Notes under the pieces: generated by a model
Told to the model about the DNA's origin: nothing
Seen by the model: only the letters and a program-made list of their open reading frames with translations
Database searches by the model: none
DNA from: GCA-002708315 sp964460905
GTDB lineage: Bacteria; Bacteroidota; Bacteroidia; Bacteroidales; F082
NCBI GenBank assembly: GCA_964460905.1
Contig: CAYWRM010000009.1
Span: 51,888-115,887, forward strand
Reading direction: 5' to 3'
Length of the DNA stretch: 64,000 bases
Part shown: in pieces, positions 16,036 to 24,730 of the stretch
How the letters are laid out: each line of letters begins with the position of its first letter
Numbering within the stretch: position 1 is the first letter of the stretch
Position numbers and translations under genes: made by a program

Positions 16036-18975
16036 TTATTCCTCCCTCGGATCACTTTGTAGGGGCAATTTAGCAAGTTTCTCAACCTCAATGCTTGCAT
16101 AGCCAAACTCGGTAACAACTTTTCCTAATATTAAATAAAGGCCATGCCCTCTGAAAGGATATTTCTTTAGCGAGGATGGGAAGTGGGTGGTGTCGAAAAA
16201 TTCACCTGCTTTATCTAAAAAAGTACCAAAGTGCATTAGTTCTCTCTTTACCGTATTTACATATTTGATTGTGACCAGCAATCCAACCATTCTTACTTTA
16301 TTCCCGATCATATTGTCCATTTCAGATGCTGCTATCTCACCCCTAAAACTAGTTCTTAGCATATTAAAATAACTTGAGCTAACAGGGAATCCTAACAGTT
16401 CTATTTCATCATAAGCATCTTCTAATGCGTTATATACAAGTTTGGGAAGTTTAAACTGTTTGCTTTTACTTTCGAACAGGCGATTTGTTTTGGGCAGTTG
16501 TTTGTTGGTTTTTTGTAACAGATGTGCTTCCCAAAGTAATTGCGACTTTAATTTTCCTGTAAAGCTAAAAGCGTTAATCTTAACCAGTAGAAGTAATTGT
16601 TCAATTTCGGGTGCAATGCGTTGGATGAAGTTTTCAAGATTTGTATAATTTCCATTAAGATTACGCTCGTCAATAATTGCATGAGCTAATTTATTTTCCA
16701 GGTTAGCAATATGTACCATTCCAATATAAATATCATTACCGGTAATACTTGTATTGAAGTCACTATTGTTTACACAAGGCAAGTGGATATTGCCCCCTTG
16801 TCGTTTTGCCTCGTTAAAATATACCCATGAATGATAGAATCCTCCAAAATTATTGATGACAGCCACCTGGAACTCAAGTGGGTAGTAAGCTTTTAGGTAA
16901 AGACTCTGGAAGCTCTCAACAGCATAAGATGCTGAGTGTGCTTTTGAAAATGAATAGCCTGCAAAACTTTCAATTTGTCGCCAGACTTCTTTTGTTATAT
17001 TATCGGGGTAACCCCTTTCTTTACAATTGCTAAAAAATTTCTCTACAATACGCTTAAATTCATCCTTCCCACGATGTTTTCCACTCATTGCTCTGCGTAA
17101 TACATCAGCATCAGCAAGGTCGAGGCCGGCAAAGTGGTGACATACTTTTAGCACATCCTCCTGGTACACCATAACTCCGTAAGTTTCCTCCAACTGTTCC
17201 TTCATCACTGGGTGGATGTACTCAAATTTATCAGGATTATGGAAACGGTGAATATATTCGCGCATCATCCCCGATTTAGCTACCCCGGGACGTATTATGG
17301 AACTGGCAGCTACAAGAGTGAGATAATTATCGCATTCGAGTTTCTTTAGCAGACCTCGTGTAGCAGGACTTTCAATGTAAAAACATCCATTTGTTTCAGC
17401 TCTTTTGAGTTGTGCTTTTACCTTAGGGTCGTTTTTAAATTTCTCAACCTGATGTATATCAATATTAATACCATGGTTGTTACGTATTATATCAACAGCA
17501 TCATTAATATGCCCTATGCCGCGCTGGCTTAATATGTCAAGCTTCTCAAAGCCGATGTCTTCGGCTACATACATATCCCATTGTGTGGTGGGAAATCCTT
17601 TTGGGGGCAGATCGAGGGCTGTGTAGCATGTAATTGGCTCTTCGGAGATAAGTATACCACCAGCATGAATACTCCGCTGGTTAGGGAAGCCAACCATCAT
17701 TGTAGCTAAGTGGTGAATATGTCGGGTAATTTGATTCTTGCCTTTTTCGGCTGCCGGGTTTTTTGTTAAAACATCAATTTCTGACTTTGGCAGACCATGT
17801 ACTTTGCCCAGTTCACGATAAATGGATTTACCCTTGAAGGTTACGGATGTACCTAGAAATGCAGTGTGTTTACGACCGTATCGTTTAAAAATATAGTCTT
17901 GCACTTCTTCACGGTCTTTCCACGAATAATCTATATCAAAGTCAGGAGGGGATGTGCGCTTTGGGTTGATGAATCGCTCAAAATATAGGTTAAGCTCGAT
18001 TGGATCGACATCTGTTATCTTTAAGCAATAAGCAACAACACTATTGGCACCACTGCCACGTCCAACATGGTAGAAACCCCTGGACAAAGAATATCGGATA
18101 ATATCCCAGGTTATCAGGAAATAGGAAGAGAATCCAAGTTTGTCGATTATCTCAAGCTCATTTGTTACTCTTTTTGCTGCCTGCTTATTGTTTTTTCCAT
18201 AGCGATATTTCATGCCGTCATATGTCAGTTTTTCCAGTAATATCTTATCATCGTAGCGGCTACCGGTGAATGTTTTTTTGTTTTTGGGAGAATCAAAATC
18301 GAAATCAATTTTGCAGTTATCAATAATCGACTGTGTGTTTTTTATGATTTGAGGATATTGTTCAAAAGCTGCAATTATTTCTGACTCATGAAGAAATACT
18401 TCATCCCTCTGTGCATACATATTGGGTGTAAGTTGGCTTAATAGTAAATTATGGTCGATGGCACGCAGGTTTTTATGCAGATACCATGTTTTTTTATCAG
18501 CAAAAGTAATAGGTTGCTGAATTACCATTTTTTCAAGTTGTTTGTTATTTAGGGTTACTAATTTATGAACTTGTGATGGCTTTATGCCGATGAACTCGTT
18601 AGCTTTCAAGCTTAGTTCAGAGGTATTAGTCATAGGGTAGATGACGTACACATTATTAAATTTAGGAGCTGATGAAGTATGTTCTTTTTCTTTAAGGTTG
18701 ATGACACTCATGTATTCGTTCAGTTCTCTGAAGCCACTATTGTTGCGAGCAATTCCTATGAAAAGTAATTCATCAACATTTTTAAATTCCATGCCTCCAA
18801 TAGGCTTGATTCCCTGTGCTTTGCATGATTTCACAAAGTCAATAATTCCCGATGAATTATTGATGTCAGTGAGAGCCATAGCTGCAATATTCCTTTTTGA
18901 AGCTTCCTCTACCAATGCATCAATGGAATAAGTGCCGTAACGAAGACTGTAATATGAGTGGGAGTTGAGGAACAA
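16036..18975 (-). CDS. short DnaE-type DNA polymerase III alpha subunit, probably error-prone
   Basis: The 979-residue C-family polymerase has a PHP domain (1-220, starting NSHSYYSLRYGTYS), palm and fingers with the catalytic PDFDID motif (344-349), a third acidic site in EKLDILSQRG, a helix-hairpin-helix region, and an OB fold ending near residue 965. The tau-binding C-terminus of replicative DnaE is absent, as in DnaE2/ImuC-type translesion polymerases. The start is TTG, the only start in frame near the conserved N-terminus. It lies downstream of dinB on the same strand with a 97-base gap holding a 10-bp tandem repeat. Translesion synthesis after damage is inferred from size and neighbours. 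Confidence 0.85.
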   Translation of the reverse strand: MFLNSHSYYSLRYGTYSIDALVEEASKRNIAAMALTDINNSSGIIDFVKSCKAQGIKPIGGMEFKNVDELLFIGIARNNSGFRELNEYMSVINLKEKEHTSSAPKFNNVYVIYPMTNTSELSLKANEFIGIKPSQVHKLVTLNNKQLEKMVIQQPITFADKKTWYLHKNLRAIDHNLLLSQLTPNMYAQRDEVFLHESEIIAAFEQYPQIIKNTQSIIDNCKIDFDFDSPKNKKTFTGSRYDDKILLEKLTYDGMKYRYGKNNKQAAKRVTNELEIIDKLGFSSYFLITWDIIRYSLSRGFYHVGRGSGANSVVAYCLKITDVDPIELNLYFERFINPKRTSPPDFDIDYSWKDREEVQDYIFKRYGRKHTAFLGTSVTFKGKSIYRELGKVHGLPKSEIDVLTKNPAAEKGKNQITRHIHHLATMMVGFPNQRSIHAGGILISEEPITCYTALDLPPKGFPTTQWDMYVAEDIGFEKLDILSQRGIGHINDAVDIIRNNHGINIDIHQVEKFKNDPKVKAQLKRAETNGCFYIESPATRGLLKKLECDNYLTLVAASSIIRPGVAKSGMMREYIHRFHNPDKFEYIHPVMKEQLEETYGVMVYQEDVLKVCHHFAGLDLADADVLRRAMSGKHRGKDEFKRIVEKFFSNCKERGYPDNITKEVWRQIESFAGYSFSKAHSASYAVESFQSLYLKAYYPLEFQVAVINNFGGFYHSWVYFNEAKRQGGNIHLPCVNNSDFNTSITGNDIYIGMVHIANLENKLAHAIIDERNLNGNYTNLENFIQRIAPEIEQLLLLVKINAFSFTGKLKSQLLWEAHLLQKTNKQLPKTNRLFESKSKQFKLPKLVYNALEDAYDEIELLGFPVSSSYFNMLRTSFRGEIAASEMDNMIGNKVRMVGLLVTIKYVNTVKRELMHFGTFLDKAGEFFDTTHFPSSLKKYPFRGHGLYLILGKVVTEFGYASIEVEKLAKLPLQSDPREE

Positions 18976-18996
18976 TGTTTTATGTGTTATTTAGTT

Positions 18997-19056
18997 GTCA
19001 TTGGTAGTCATTTGTAGTCATTGGTGGTCATTGGTGGTCATTTATTGTTATTTGTG
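18997..19056. repeat. 10-bp tandem repeat between dinB and the dnaE-type gene
   Basis: Six units of a 10-base motif occur here (GTCATTGGTA, GTCATTTGTA, GTCATTGGTG twice, GTCATTTATT, GTTATTTGTG). It lies in the 5' region of the polymerase gene and reads as repeated AATGACCACC-like units on its coding strand. It is too short and regular for CRISPR. Copy-number change could alter leader length or structure. Confidence 0.75.
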
Positions 19057-19072
19057 GTTGCTGATGTTGCTA

Positions 19073-20215
19073 TCAAACCCCAATTGCCCTCCTTACTGCC
19101 TTTTTCCCGTATCTCAACCTTATGCTGTCCATCGCCTGGTAAAGGTCTATCATCTCCGGTTTATCATCAAAAAGGTCTAATTGCTGGCTGCCTCCAACCA
19201 GATGGCTGAAGCGTACTCCGATTAATCTTATGAGCATTCTTCTTGTGTACAATCGTTCAAATAATTCAAGAGCTGTTTGCATTAGTACATGATCGAATGA
19301 AGTGTAGGGGAGGTGTTTCTGCAGAGTATGTGTGTCGAAGTTTGAATAACGTATTTTAACAGTAATACATCCTGTTAGTTTTTGTTTTTTTCGTAGTTCA
19401 AAGGCAATTTTTTCAACCATTGAAATAAGTAGGTTTTTAAGTTTTATTATATCTGTAGTGTCTTTGTCAAAGGTTCGTTCGGTGCTGATTGATTTGCGCT
19501 CAGAATATTGAATTACAGGTGTATTGTCGATGCCATTGGCTTTTTTCCAGGCTGCAATGCCGTTTTTGCCCATTACTTGTATCATCATTTCAGGTGGTAT
19601 CATGCTGAGGGTGCGAATTGTAGAAACGCCCATGGATCGTAGAAGCCGGTAACTTTGTTTTCCGATCATAGGTATTTTTCTTATTGATAGGGGAAACAAA
19701 AATGGGCGTACATTTTCCTGAGGTACGTATAGTTCGCCATTGGGTTTGGCTTCACCGGTAGCAATTTTTGAAACAGTTTTGTTGGTTGAAAGTCCGAATG
19801 AAATAGGAAGACCAGTATTCTTGATGATACGTTCACGCAATTCATGACTCCATTTCAGGCTGCCAAAAAAACGATCCATTCCTGTTATGTCGATGTAATG
19901 CTCATCAATGGAGGCTTTTTCGTAAACGGGTGCGCTTTCGGAAATTATGTCGGTTACAAGTTTCGATTGTTTGCTGTATTCTTCCATATCCCCACGAATA
20001 AATATAGCATCATTGCACATTTGTTTAGCCATCCGCATTGGCATAGCCGAATGTACACCAAATTGCCGTGCTTCATAACTGCAGCTTGATACTACACCTC
20101 TATCTGACATGCCTCCTATTATAACTGGCTTGCCCACAAGCGAGGAGTTTATTAAGCGCTCAACTGATACAAAAAATGTATCTAAGTCAAGGTGAATTAT
20201 GGTTCGGTCATTCAT
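19073..20215 (-). CDS. dinB: Y-family DNA polymerase IV (DinB)
   Basis: The 380-residue protein has the Y-family palm with catalytic residues in HLDLDTFFVSVERL (8-21) and KASIDEHYIDITG (about 99-111). Helix-hairpin-helix segments follow (FPLSIRKIPMIGKQSYRLL, about 180-198), then a little-finger domain. It bypasses DNA lesions at the cost of accuracy. The C-terminus (QQLDLFDDKPEMIDLYQ) contains QLDLF, a likely beta-clamp-binding peptide, although here it is followed by an unusual 30-residue extension. It is first in the minus-strand pair with the DnaE-type polymerase and is divergent from the LexA-like repressor gene. Confidence 0.93.
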   Translation of the reverse strand: MNDRTIIHLDLDTFFVSVERLINSSLVGKPVIIGGMSDRGVVSSCSYEARQFGVHSAMPMRMAKQMCNDAIFIRGDMEEYSKQSKLVTDIISESAPVYEKASIDEHYIDITGMDRFFGSLKWSHELRERIIKNTGLPISFGLSTNKTVSKIATGEAKPNGELYVPQENVRPFLFPLSIRKIPMIGKQSYRLLRSMGVSTIRTLSMIPPEMMIQVMGKNGIAAWKKANGIDNTPVIQYSERKSISTERTFDKDTTDIIKLKNLLISMVEKIAFELRKKQKLTGCITVKIRYSNFDTHTLQKHLPYTSFDHVLMQTALELFERLYTRRMLIRLIGVRFSHLVGGSQQLDLFDDKPEMIDLYQAMDSIRLRYGKKAVRRAIGV

Positions 20216-20250
20216 TTTATTGTTTTGCTGTTATTTTTTTGATGAAATAC

Positions 20251-20280
20251 TTGACAATTAAAATATTTGTATTATTTTTG
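20251..20280 (+). promoter_or_regulatory. candidate promoter, TTG-N19-TAnnTTTG
   Basis: TTG at 20251-20253 is followed after 19 bases by TATTTTTG (20273-20280), the best match to the full Bacteroidota promoter in the window. It points toward the LexA-like gene but leaves a leader of about 265 bases, so another start site nearer the gene is possible. Confidence 0.5.
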
Positions 20281-20302
20281 ATTATTATATAAGCATTTTT
20301 GC

Positions 20303-20317
20303 GATTACAATATAATC
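20303..20317. promoter_or_regulatory. palindromic candidate operator in the dinB/repressor divergent region
   Basis: GATTACAATATAATC is a perfect 5-base-arm palindrome (GATTA, five bases, TAATC). It is overlapped by a second imperfect one (ATCA-TTAATG-TGAT, 20315-20328). It lies where a dinB promoter could be (TTTG, 21 bases, TATATTG on the minus strand) and just downstream of the plus-strand promoter. It is a candidate binding site for the LexA-like repressor. Confidence 0.4.
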
Positions 20318-20403
20318 ATTAATGTGATATAATGTCAAATAGAAGAGTGAAGAAAAAAGAATTAAATGGGGTTTAAGTACTAATATGAGTTCGTATTGCA
20401 AGT

Positions 20404-20475
20404 CTTTGTCTTTCTGAGCAGAGCGAAGAATCTTAAAAAGGTAGAGATCCTTCGCTCTGCTCAGGATGACAAAAA
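20404..20475. repeat. imperfect palindromic intergenic repeat (TCATCCTGAGCAGAGCGAAGGAT type)
   Basis: The two arms (20405-20433 and 20445-20475) are near-perfect reverse complements built on CTGAGCAGAGCGAAG / CTTCGCTCTGCTCAG around a loop of about 11 bases. Elements of this type are common dispersed palindromes in Bacteroidota genomes. The RNA would form a strong hairpin within the leader of the LexA-like gene if transcription begins near 20287. Confidence 0.8.
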
Positions 20476-20551
20476 GATGGTTTGAATACGCTTTGGCTCC
20501 TGATTCCTGTATCTTGCATTGTTGTAATTCATCACTAAATACTCAAAAACT

Positions 20552-21352
20552 ATGTATTTTAAAAGCAATATTAAATTATTAAGAAAGCGTAAGGGGCGCA
20601 CACAAGATGATGTGGCACATGCATTAGAGATAAAGCGTCCTACATTAAGTGGCTATGAAAATGGAGTAGGGCAACCAAACCTAGGTGCATTAACACTGTT
20701 CTCTAATTACTTTGGGGTTGCAATTGATACATTAATAAAAGTTGATTTGGAGTCGCTACCGGAGAGCCAGTTGTTGCAGCTGGAAAAAGGCTATGACATA
20801 TATATAAAAGGTAGTAACCTGAGAGTGTTAGCAACAATAGTTGATCAGGACAATGAAGAAAATATTGAGCTTGTTAATGAGAAGGCCAGGGCAGGTTATG
20901 CAGCCGGATATGCTGATCCTGAGTACATAAGAATATTACCAACATTTAAACTTCCTTTTCTTTCCAAGCAAAAAAAATACAGAAGTTTTCAGATTAGCGG
21001 AGACTCAATGTTGCCCATTCCTGATGCATCGTATGTTACCGGTGAGTTTGTTCAGGATTGGAGTACAATACGAAATCACCATGCATATATTATTCTTACT
21101 CGTGATGATGGAATGGTATTTAAGGTTATCGAAAATCTAATTGAAAGCAAAGGGAAGCTTATGCTTCACTCCTTAAATCCACTTTTTTTACCTTATGAAA
21201 TAAAAATTAGCGATGTAACAGAAATATGGAAGTTTGTAAATTATATCAGTTCTGAAGTACCTGAGCCAAGTAAAGAAAAGGATGAACTTACCAGAGAGGT
21301 TAAGGAGCTGAAGAAGCAGGTGCAGGCTATTCAGATGAAGTTAAATCTTTAG
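20552..21352 (+). CDS. LexA-like repressor: XRE helix-turn-helix plus S24 self-cleaving peptidase
   Basis: The 266-residue protein has an XRE-type DNA-binding domain (5-62, with TQDDVAHALEIKRPTLSGYE) and a peptidase S24/LexA domain (about 125-235). The catalytic serine is S152 in SGDSMLP and the lysine is K191 in MVFKVIE. An Ala-Gly pair at 118-119 lies 34 residues before the serine, close to the 35-residue spacing of the E. coli LexA cleavage site, so RecA-stimulated self-cleavage is plausible. A coiled-coil tail follows (238-266). It is divergent from dinB and the DnaE-type gene and probably represses them. A direct test is lacking. Confidence 0.85.
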   Translation: MYFKSNIKLLRKRKGRTQDDVAHALEIKRPTLSGYENGVGQPNLGALTLFSNYFGVAIDTLIKVDLESLPESQLLQLEKGYDIYIKGSNLRVLATIVDQDNEENIELVNEKARAGYAAGYADPEYIRILPTFKLPFLSKQKKYRSFQISGDSMLPIPDASYVTGEFVQDWSTIRNHHAYIILTRDDGMVFKVIENLIESKGKLMLHSLNPLFLPYEIKISDVTEIWKFVNYISSEVPEPSKEKDELTREVKELKKQVQAIQMKLNL

Positions 21353-21549
21353 TTTGTGCTTGCCAGAAAACGCCAATTTCTTCGTTATACTCGTATAGAA
21401 AACCAGTCATTTACGAAAGTAAACTCTTTATTTTCTGCACTTTGCGAGCCTCGAACTTGACGATTTCTGACTAAGCTTTTAGATACTTGAATATTTCAAA
21501 AATTTATTCACTATAGATATCCTTTACAGACCTTAGTGGTAAAACAAAA

Positions 21550-22893
21550 ATGTACGCAATAATCGACATAGAGACAACCGGACTTAGTCCTTCAAATGAG
21601 AAGATAACTGAGATAGCAATATTTATACATGATGGGCAAAAGGTTGTTGATGAATTCTCTACATTGATAAATCCTGAAAAGAAAATACCATACAGGATAA
21701 TTCAAATAACAGGTATTAATAATCAGATGGTTGAGGATTCTCCTAAGTTTTATGAAATTGCAAAGAAAATTGTGGAACTAACTGATGACAAAATGATAGT
21801 TGGTCACAATGTACGTTTTGATTATGGATTTATGCGTAATGAGTTTAAGAGCCTTGGTTATGATTTTGCACGAAAAACTCTTGACACTGTTAAGCTTAGC
21901 AGGAAACTAATCCCAGGAAGAAAATCATATAGCCTTGGACGACTTTGCAATGATCTTGAAATAGAAAACCATGCCCGACATCGTGCCGCCGGAGATGCAC
22001 TGGCTACAACAAAACTATTTGAAATGCTCCTATCCATAGATAGTAATCTTGAAGATGTTAATATTAATGGAGCACAATCGGATTTAAACAAGTCACTCAT
22101 TAAAGATCTACCATCAGAGGCCGGAGTTTATTATTTTTATGATAAAAGTAAAGAACTAATTTATGTAGGTAAATCCATAAATATACATGACAGGGTGCTT
22201 TCTCATTTAAATAATAACCTTCACAAAAAGGCAATCAAAATGAAGAGTATGATTGCTGATGTTGGATATCAGAAAACTGGTAGTGAGCTAATTGCACTAT
22301 TGTTAGAGTCGGATGAAATTAAACGAAATCAACCTATATTTAATCAATCACAAAAACGAACATATTTTAATTATGGTTTGTATTCTTTTGAAGATGAAAA
22401 GGGTTATAAGAATTTAAAAATTATGAGAATTATTGATGAGCTAACACCATTATATACCTATAGTTCGGCACTTGAAGGAAAAGAGCATTTAACCAAAATA
22501 TGTGAAGATTTTAATTTATGTCAGAAGTTGAGTGGCCTTTATGATACTAGTGGTGCCTGTTTTCATTATCAGATTCACACTTGTAAAGGCGCATGCATTG
22601 GGGAGGAGTCCCCATCATTATATAACTCCAGAGTAGATGAGGCTTTGGAGAATTACCAGTTTAAGCATCAGAATTTCTTTGTTATAGATAATGGAAGAAA
22701 TGATGATGAAAATTCTATTGTAAAAATTGAAAGCGGTAAGTATTTGGGCTTTGGTTATTTAAATAAAGATCAGATAGATGGTCAAATGGAATTAATGCAT
22801 GATTGTATTGTAAGTTATCGTGACAATAAAGAAGTGCGGCGGATAATCAATACTTTCATGAAGAAGAATAAATGCAAAGTTGTTGAGTTTTAG
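21550..22893 (+). CDS. DEDDh exonuclease fused to a GIY-YIG (UvrC-like) nuclease
   Basis: The 447-residue protein has an epsilon-type 3'-5' exonuclease domain (1-170). Its motifs are IIDIETTG, GHNVRFDYGF and the HRAAGDA segment with the catalytic His and Asp. A GIY-YIG domain follows (about 190-280, AGVYYFYDK ... LIYVGKSINIHDR) as in UvrC and Cho. The C-terminal third contains four cysteines (CEDFNLCQKL, then ACFHYQIHTCKGAC), which resembles the UvrC/Cho cysteine-bearing region. Such fusions are thought to cut and trim damaged DNA. It is 197 bases after the LexA-like gene on the same strand, which supports a repair role. Confidence 0.88.
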   Translation: MYAIIDIETTGLSPSNEKITEIAIFIHDGQKVVDEFSTLINPEKKIPYRIIQITGINNQMVEDSPKFYEIAKKIVELTDDKMIVGHNVRFDYGFMRNEFKSLGYDFARKTLDTVKLSRKLIPGRKSYSLGRLCNDLEIENHARHRAAGDALATTKLFEMLLSIDSNLEDVNINGAQSDLNKSLIKDLPSEAGVYYFYDKSKELIYVGKSINIHDRVLSHLNNNLHKKAIKMKSMIADVGYQKTGSELIALLLESDEIKRNQPIFNQSQKRTYFNYGLYSFEDEKGYKNLKIMRIIDELTPLYTYSSALEGKEHLTKICEDFNLCQKLSGLYDTSGACFHYQIHTCKGACIGEESPSLYNSRVDEALENYQFKHQNFFVIDNGRNDDENSIVKIESGKYLGFGYLNKDQIDGQMELMHDCIVSYRDNKEVRRIINTFMKKNKCKVVEF

Positions 22894-23045
22894 CCTCAAT
22901 TAATAAAAGCATTTCTCGCAAAGGCGCTAAGCCGCGAAGAATAAATATTTCAATTCTATCCTCAAAAAAGAATCTTTAATATCTATGCTTTGTCATTAAA
23001 TTATATAATGCAAAATCTTTGCGTTTTTGCGCCTTTGCGAGAAAA
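22892..23045. repeat. imperfect palindromic element 3' of the exonuclease gene
   Basis: It starts AGCCTCAATTAAT at the stop codon (22892). The arms TTTCTCGCAAAGGCGCTAAG (from 22912) and the reverse-complementary CTTTGCG...GCGCCTTTGCGAGAAA (to about 23045) are separated by AT-rich sequence. The arm matches one arm of the element at 30202-30368 with few mismatches. It lies between convergent stop codons (22893 and 23070). Confidence 0.75.
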
Positions 23046-23069
23046 GTTTTCTGGGAACGTATTAATCAT

Positions 23070-24719
23070 TTAATTGACTGATTGTTTCTTTACTCTCTCC
23101 AGGTTTAACATGTTGATAGGGTTTATTGTCATTCCAATGATATCTTTTTGTACAAACCTTATAACCTTATCATAATAAAGAACGGCAACTGGAGCTTCTT
23201 CCATAATTAAACTATCGATAACACGATACTGATTTATTCTTGAGTTTTTATCGTTGATACTAAAGGATGCCAGATATAACGAGTCGACTTGTGCATTTGA
23301 AAAGTGAGTATAGTTAGGGCCATTTGGAGCAAAATTTACTTTGTAGAACATTGAAAGATAATTTTCTTCATCAGGGTAATCAGCTATCCAGGAGGCTCTG
23401 AAAAAGTTGAGTTTTCCATTAGCTTTTTGTTCTCTAACAGTGGCAGTAGGAGAGACTTCTATTGCAATATTAAATCCAACATCCTTAAGTTGGGATTGAA
23501 CAAATTTGCATAAGTCGACATACTCAGGAGTGGTAACAAGCGATATTTCAGGTACTGGATTTTTCTGATCATAACCAGCTTCAACCAAAAGTCTCCTGGA
23601 TTTTTCAGGATTATAATCGTACCCATAATCTGCATTTGGATTGAATGCGGGCATACCTTTGGGAATAATTCCCCTGGTTCCGGGCGTTCCAATTCCGTTT
23701 CTAAGATAATGAATCATCTTCCGCCTGTCAAAACCGTAGTTAATAGCTTTTCTGACATTGATGTTAAGTAGTGGGTTATTTTTTGCTGCTGGTGTAGTAC
23801 TGTCAACTAGTATTGCCAGATATTCTGTATTAAGATATGGACCTTCTATCATACTAAACTTGTCTGTATATTTAGATTTGAGTTGTCCTGATCTGTTTAA
23901 TAATTCATCTTTATATGAGGCGTCAATTCCTGAAATTAAATCAAAATTACCTTTTACAAACTCCATGAAGGCTGTCATTTTATCAATTAGAAAAGACACT
24001 GCAACTCCATCAAGGTAAGGCAGTTGATTACCGCCTTCCTTTTCAAAATAAGTTGGATTTTTGCGTAATACCAGTTTAATGTTCTCAATCCAGCTTTGAA
24101 GTTTAAAAGGTCCTGTTCCAACAGGATGTCTTCTGAAATCTGCTCCATAATATTCAACAGCTTCATAAGGAAGTACAGAGCAGTATTTCATGCTTAATAT
24201 TCCTAAAAATGGTGGGAACGATTGCTTTATAGTTATGCTTAATGTGCTGTCGTTTATGGCATCAAATGCGTACTTGTTGTTGGTTTTTACTACATTAGAA
24301 AGTACCCATGCCCCTGGCGAAGCAGTTTTAGGATTTAGTATCCTGTTAAAGCTATAAACAAAATCATTTGCAATAACTTTTCTTGTGAGGTTACTAAATG
24401 ACGAATCAGGGTGGAAATAAACATCATCACGAAGGTGAAAAGTATATATTCGACCGTTTTCTGATATTTCCCAGCTATGTGCAATTGATGGAATAACATT
24501 TAAGCTGTCATCTAATTTTACGAGACTATTATACAGTTGATTACAAACCCATATATGAGCCTGATCTCTTGAAAATGCAGGGTCTAATGAAATAATACCA
24601 GTTGATTCATTATAACTAAAAATAGTTTTATCTGAGTTGTTGTGTTTATTGCTGCATGAATTAAATATTATTGAAATCAGCAAAAAGGCAAAAAAGAAGT
24701 ATGTTTTTCGTAAACTCAA
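23070..24719 (-). CDS. peptide ABC transporter substrate-binding lipoprotein (SBP_bac_5)
   Basis: The 549-residue protein has a lipoprotein signal (FFAFLLISIIFNSC, acylated Cys near residue 22) and the extracellular solute-binding family 5 fold. Typical segments are SLDPAFSRDQAHIWVCNQLYNSLV (30-60 region), RHPVGTGPFKLQSW near 200, and NVRKAINYGFDRRKMI near 330. It probably binds oligopeptides at the cell envelope. It begins with TTG 11 bases after the lon stop and is probably co-transcribed with lon. No permease or ATPase of a peptide transporter is adjacent, so its transporter must be encoded elsewhere. Confidence 0.88.
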   Translation of the reverse strand: MSLRKTYFFFAFLLISIIFNSCSNKHNNSDKTIFSYNESTGIISLDPAFSRDQAHIWVCNQLYNSLVKLDDSLNVIPSIAHSWEISENGRIYTFHLRDDVYFHPDSSFSNLTRKVIANDFVYSFNRILNPKTASPGAWVLSNVVKTNNKYAFDAINDSTLSITIKQSFPPFLGILSMKYCSVLPYEAVEYYGADFRRHPVGTGPFKLQSWIENIKLVLRKNPTYFEKEGGNQLPYLDGVAVSFLIDKMTAFMEFVKGNFDLISGIDASYKDELLNRSGQLKSKYTDKFSMIEGPYLNTEYLAILVDSTTPAAKNNPLLNINVRKAINYGFDRRKMIHYLRNGIGTPGTRGIIPKGMPAFNPNADYGYDYNPEKSRRLLVEAGYDQKNPVPEISLVTTPEYVDLCKFVQSQLKDVGFNIAIEVSPTATVREQKANGKLNFFRASWIADYPDEENYLSMFYKVNFAPNGPNYTHFSNAQVDSLYLASFSINDKNSRINQYRVIDSLIMEEAPVAVLYYDKVIRFVQKDIIGMTINPINMLNLERVKKQSVN

Positions 24720-24730
24720 ATTATAACTTT

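Noticed and set aside
18997..19056. Possible CRISPR-like array
   Set aside because: Units are 10 bases, contiguous and without spacers, and no cas genes are present, so it is a simple tandem repeat.
18995..19209. Two short plus-strand frames starting in the decamer repeat
   Set aside because: They are products of the tandem repeat and of the antisense of the dinB 3' end, with no plausible protein features.
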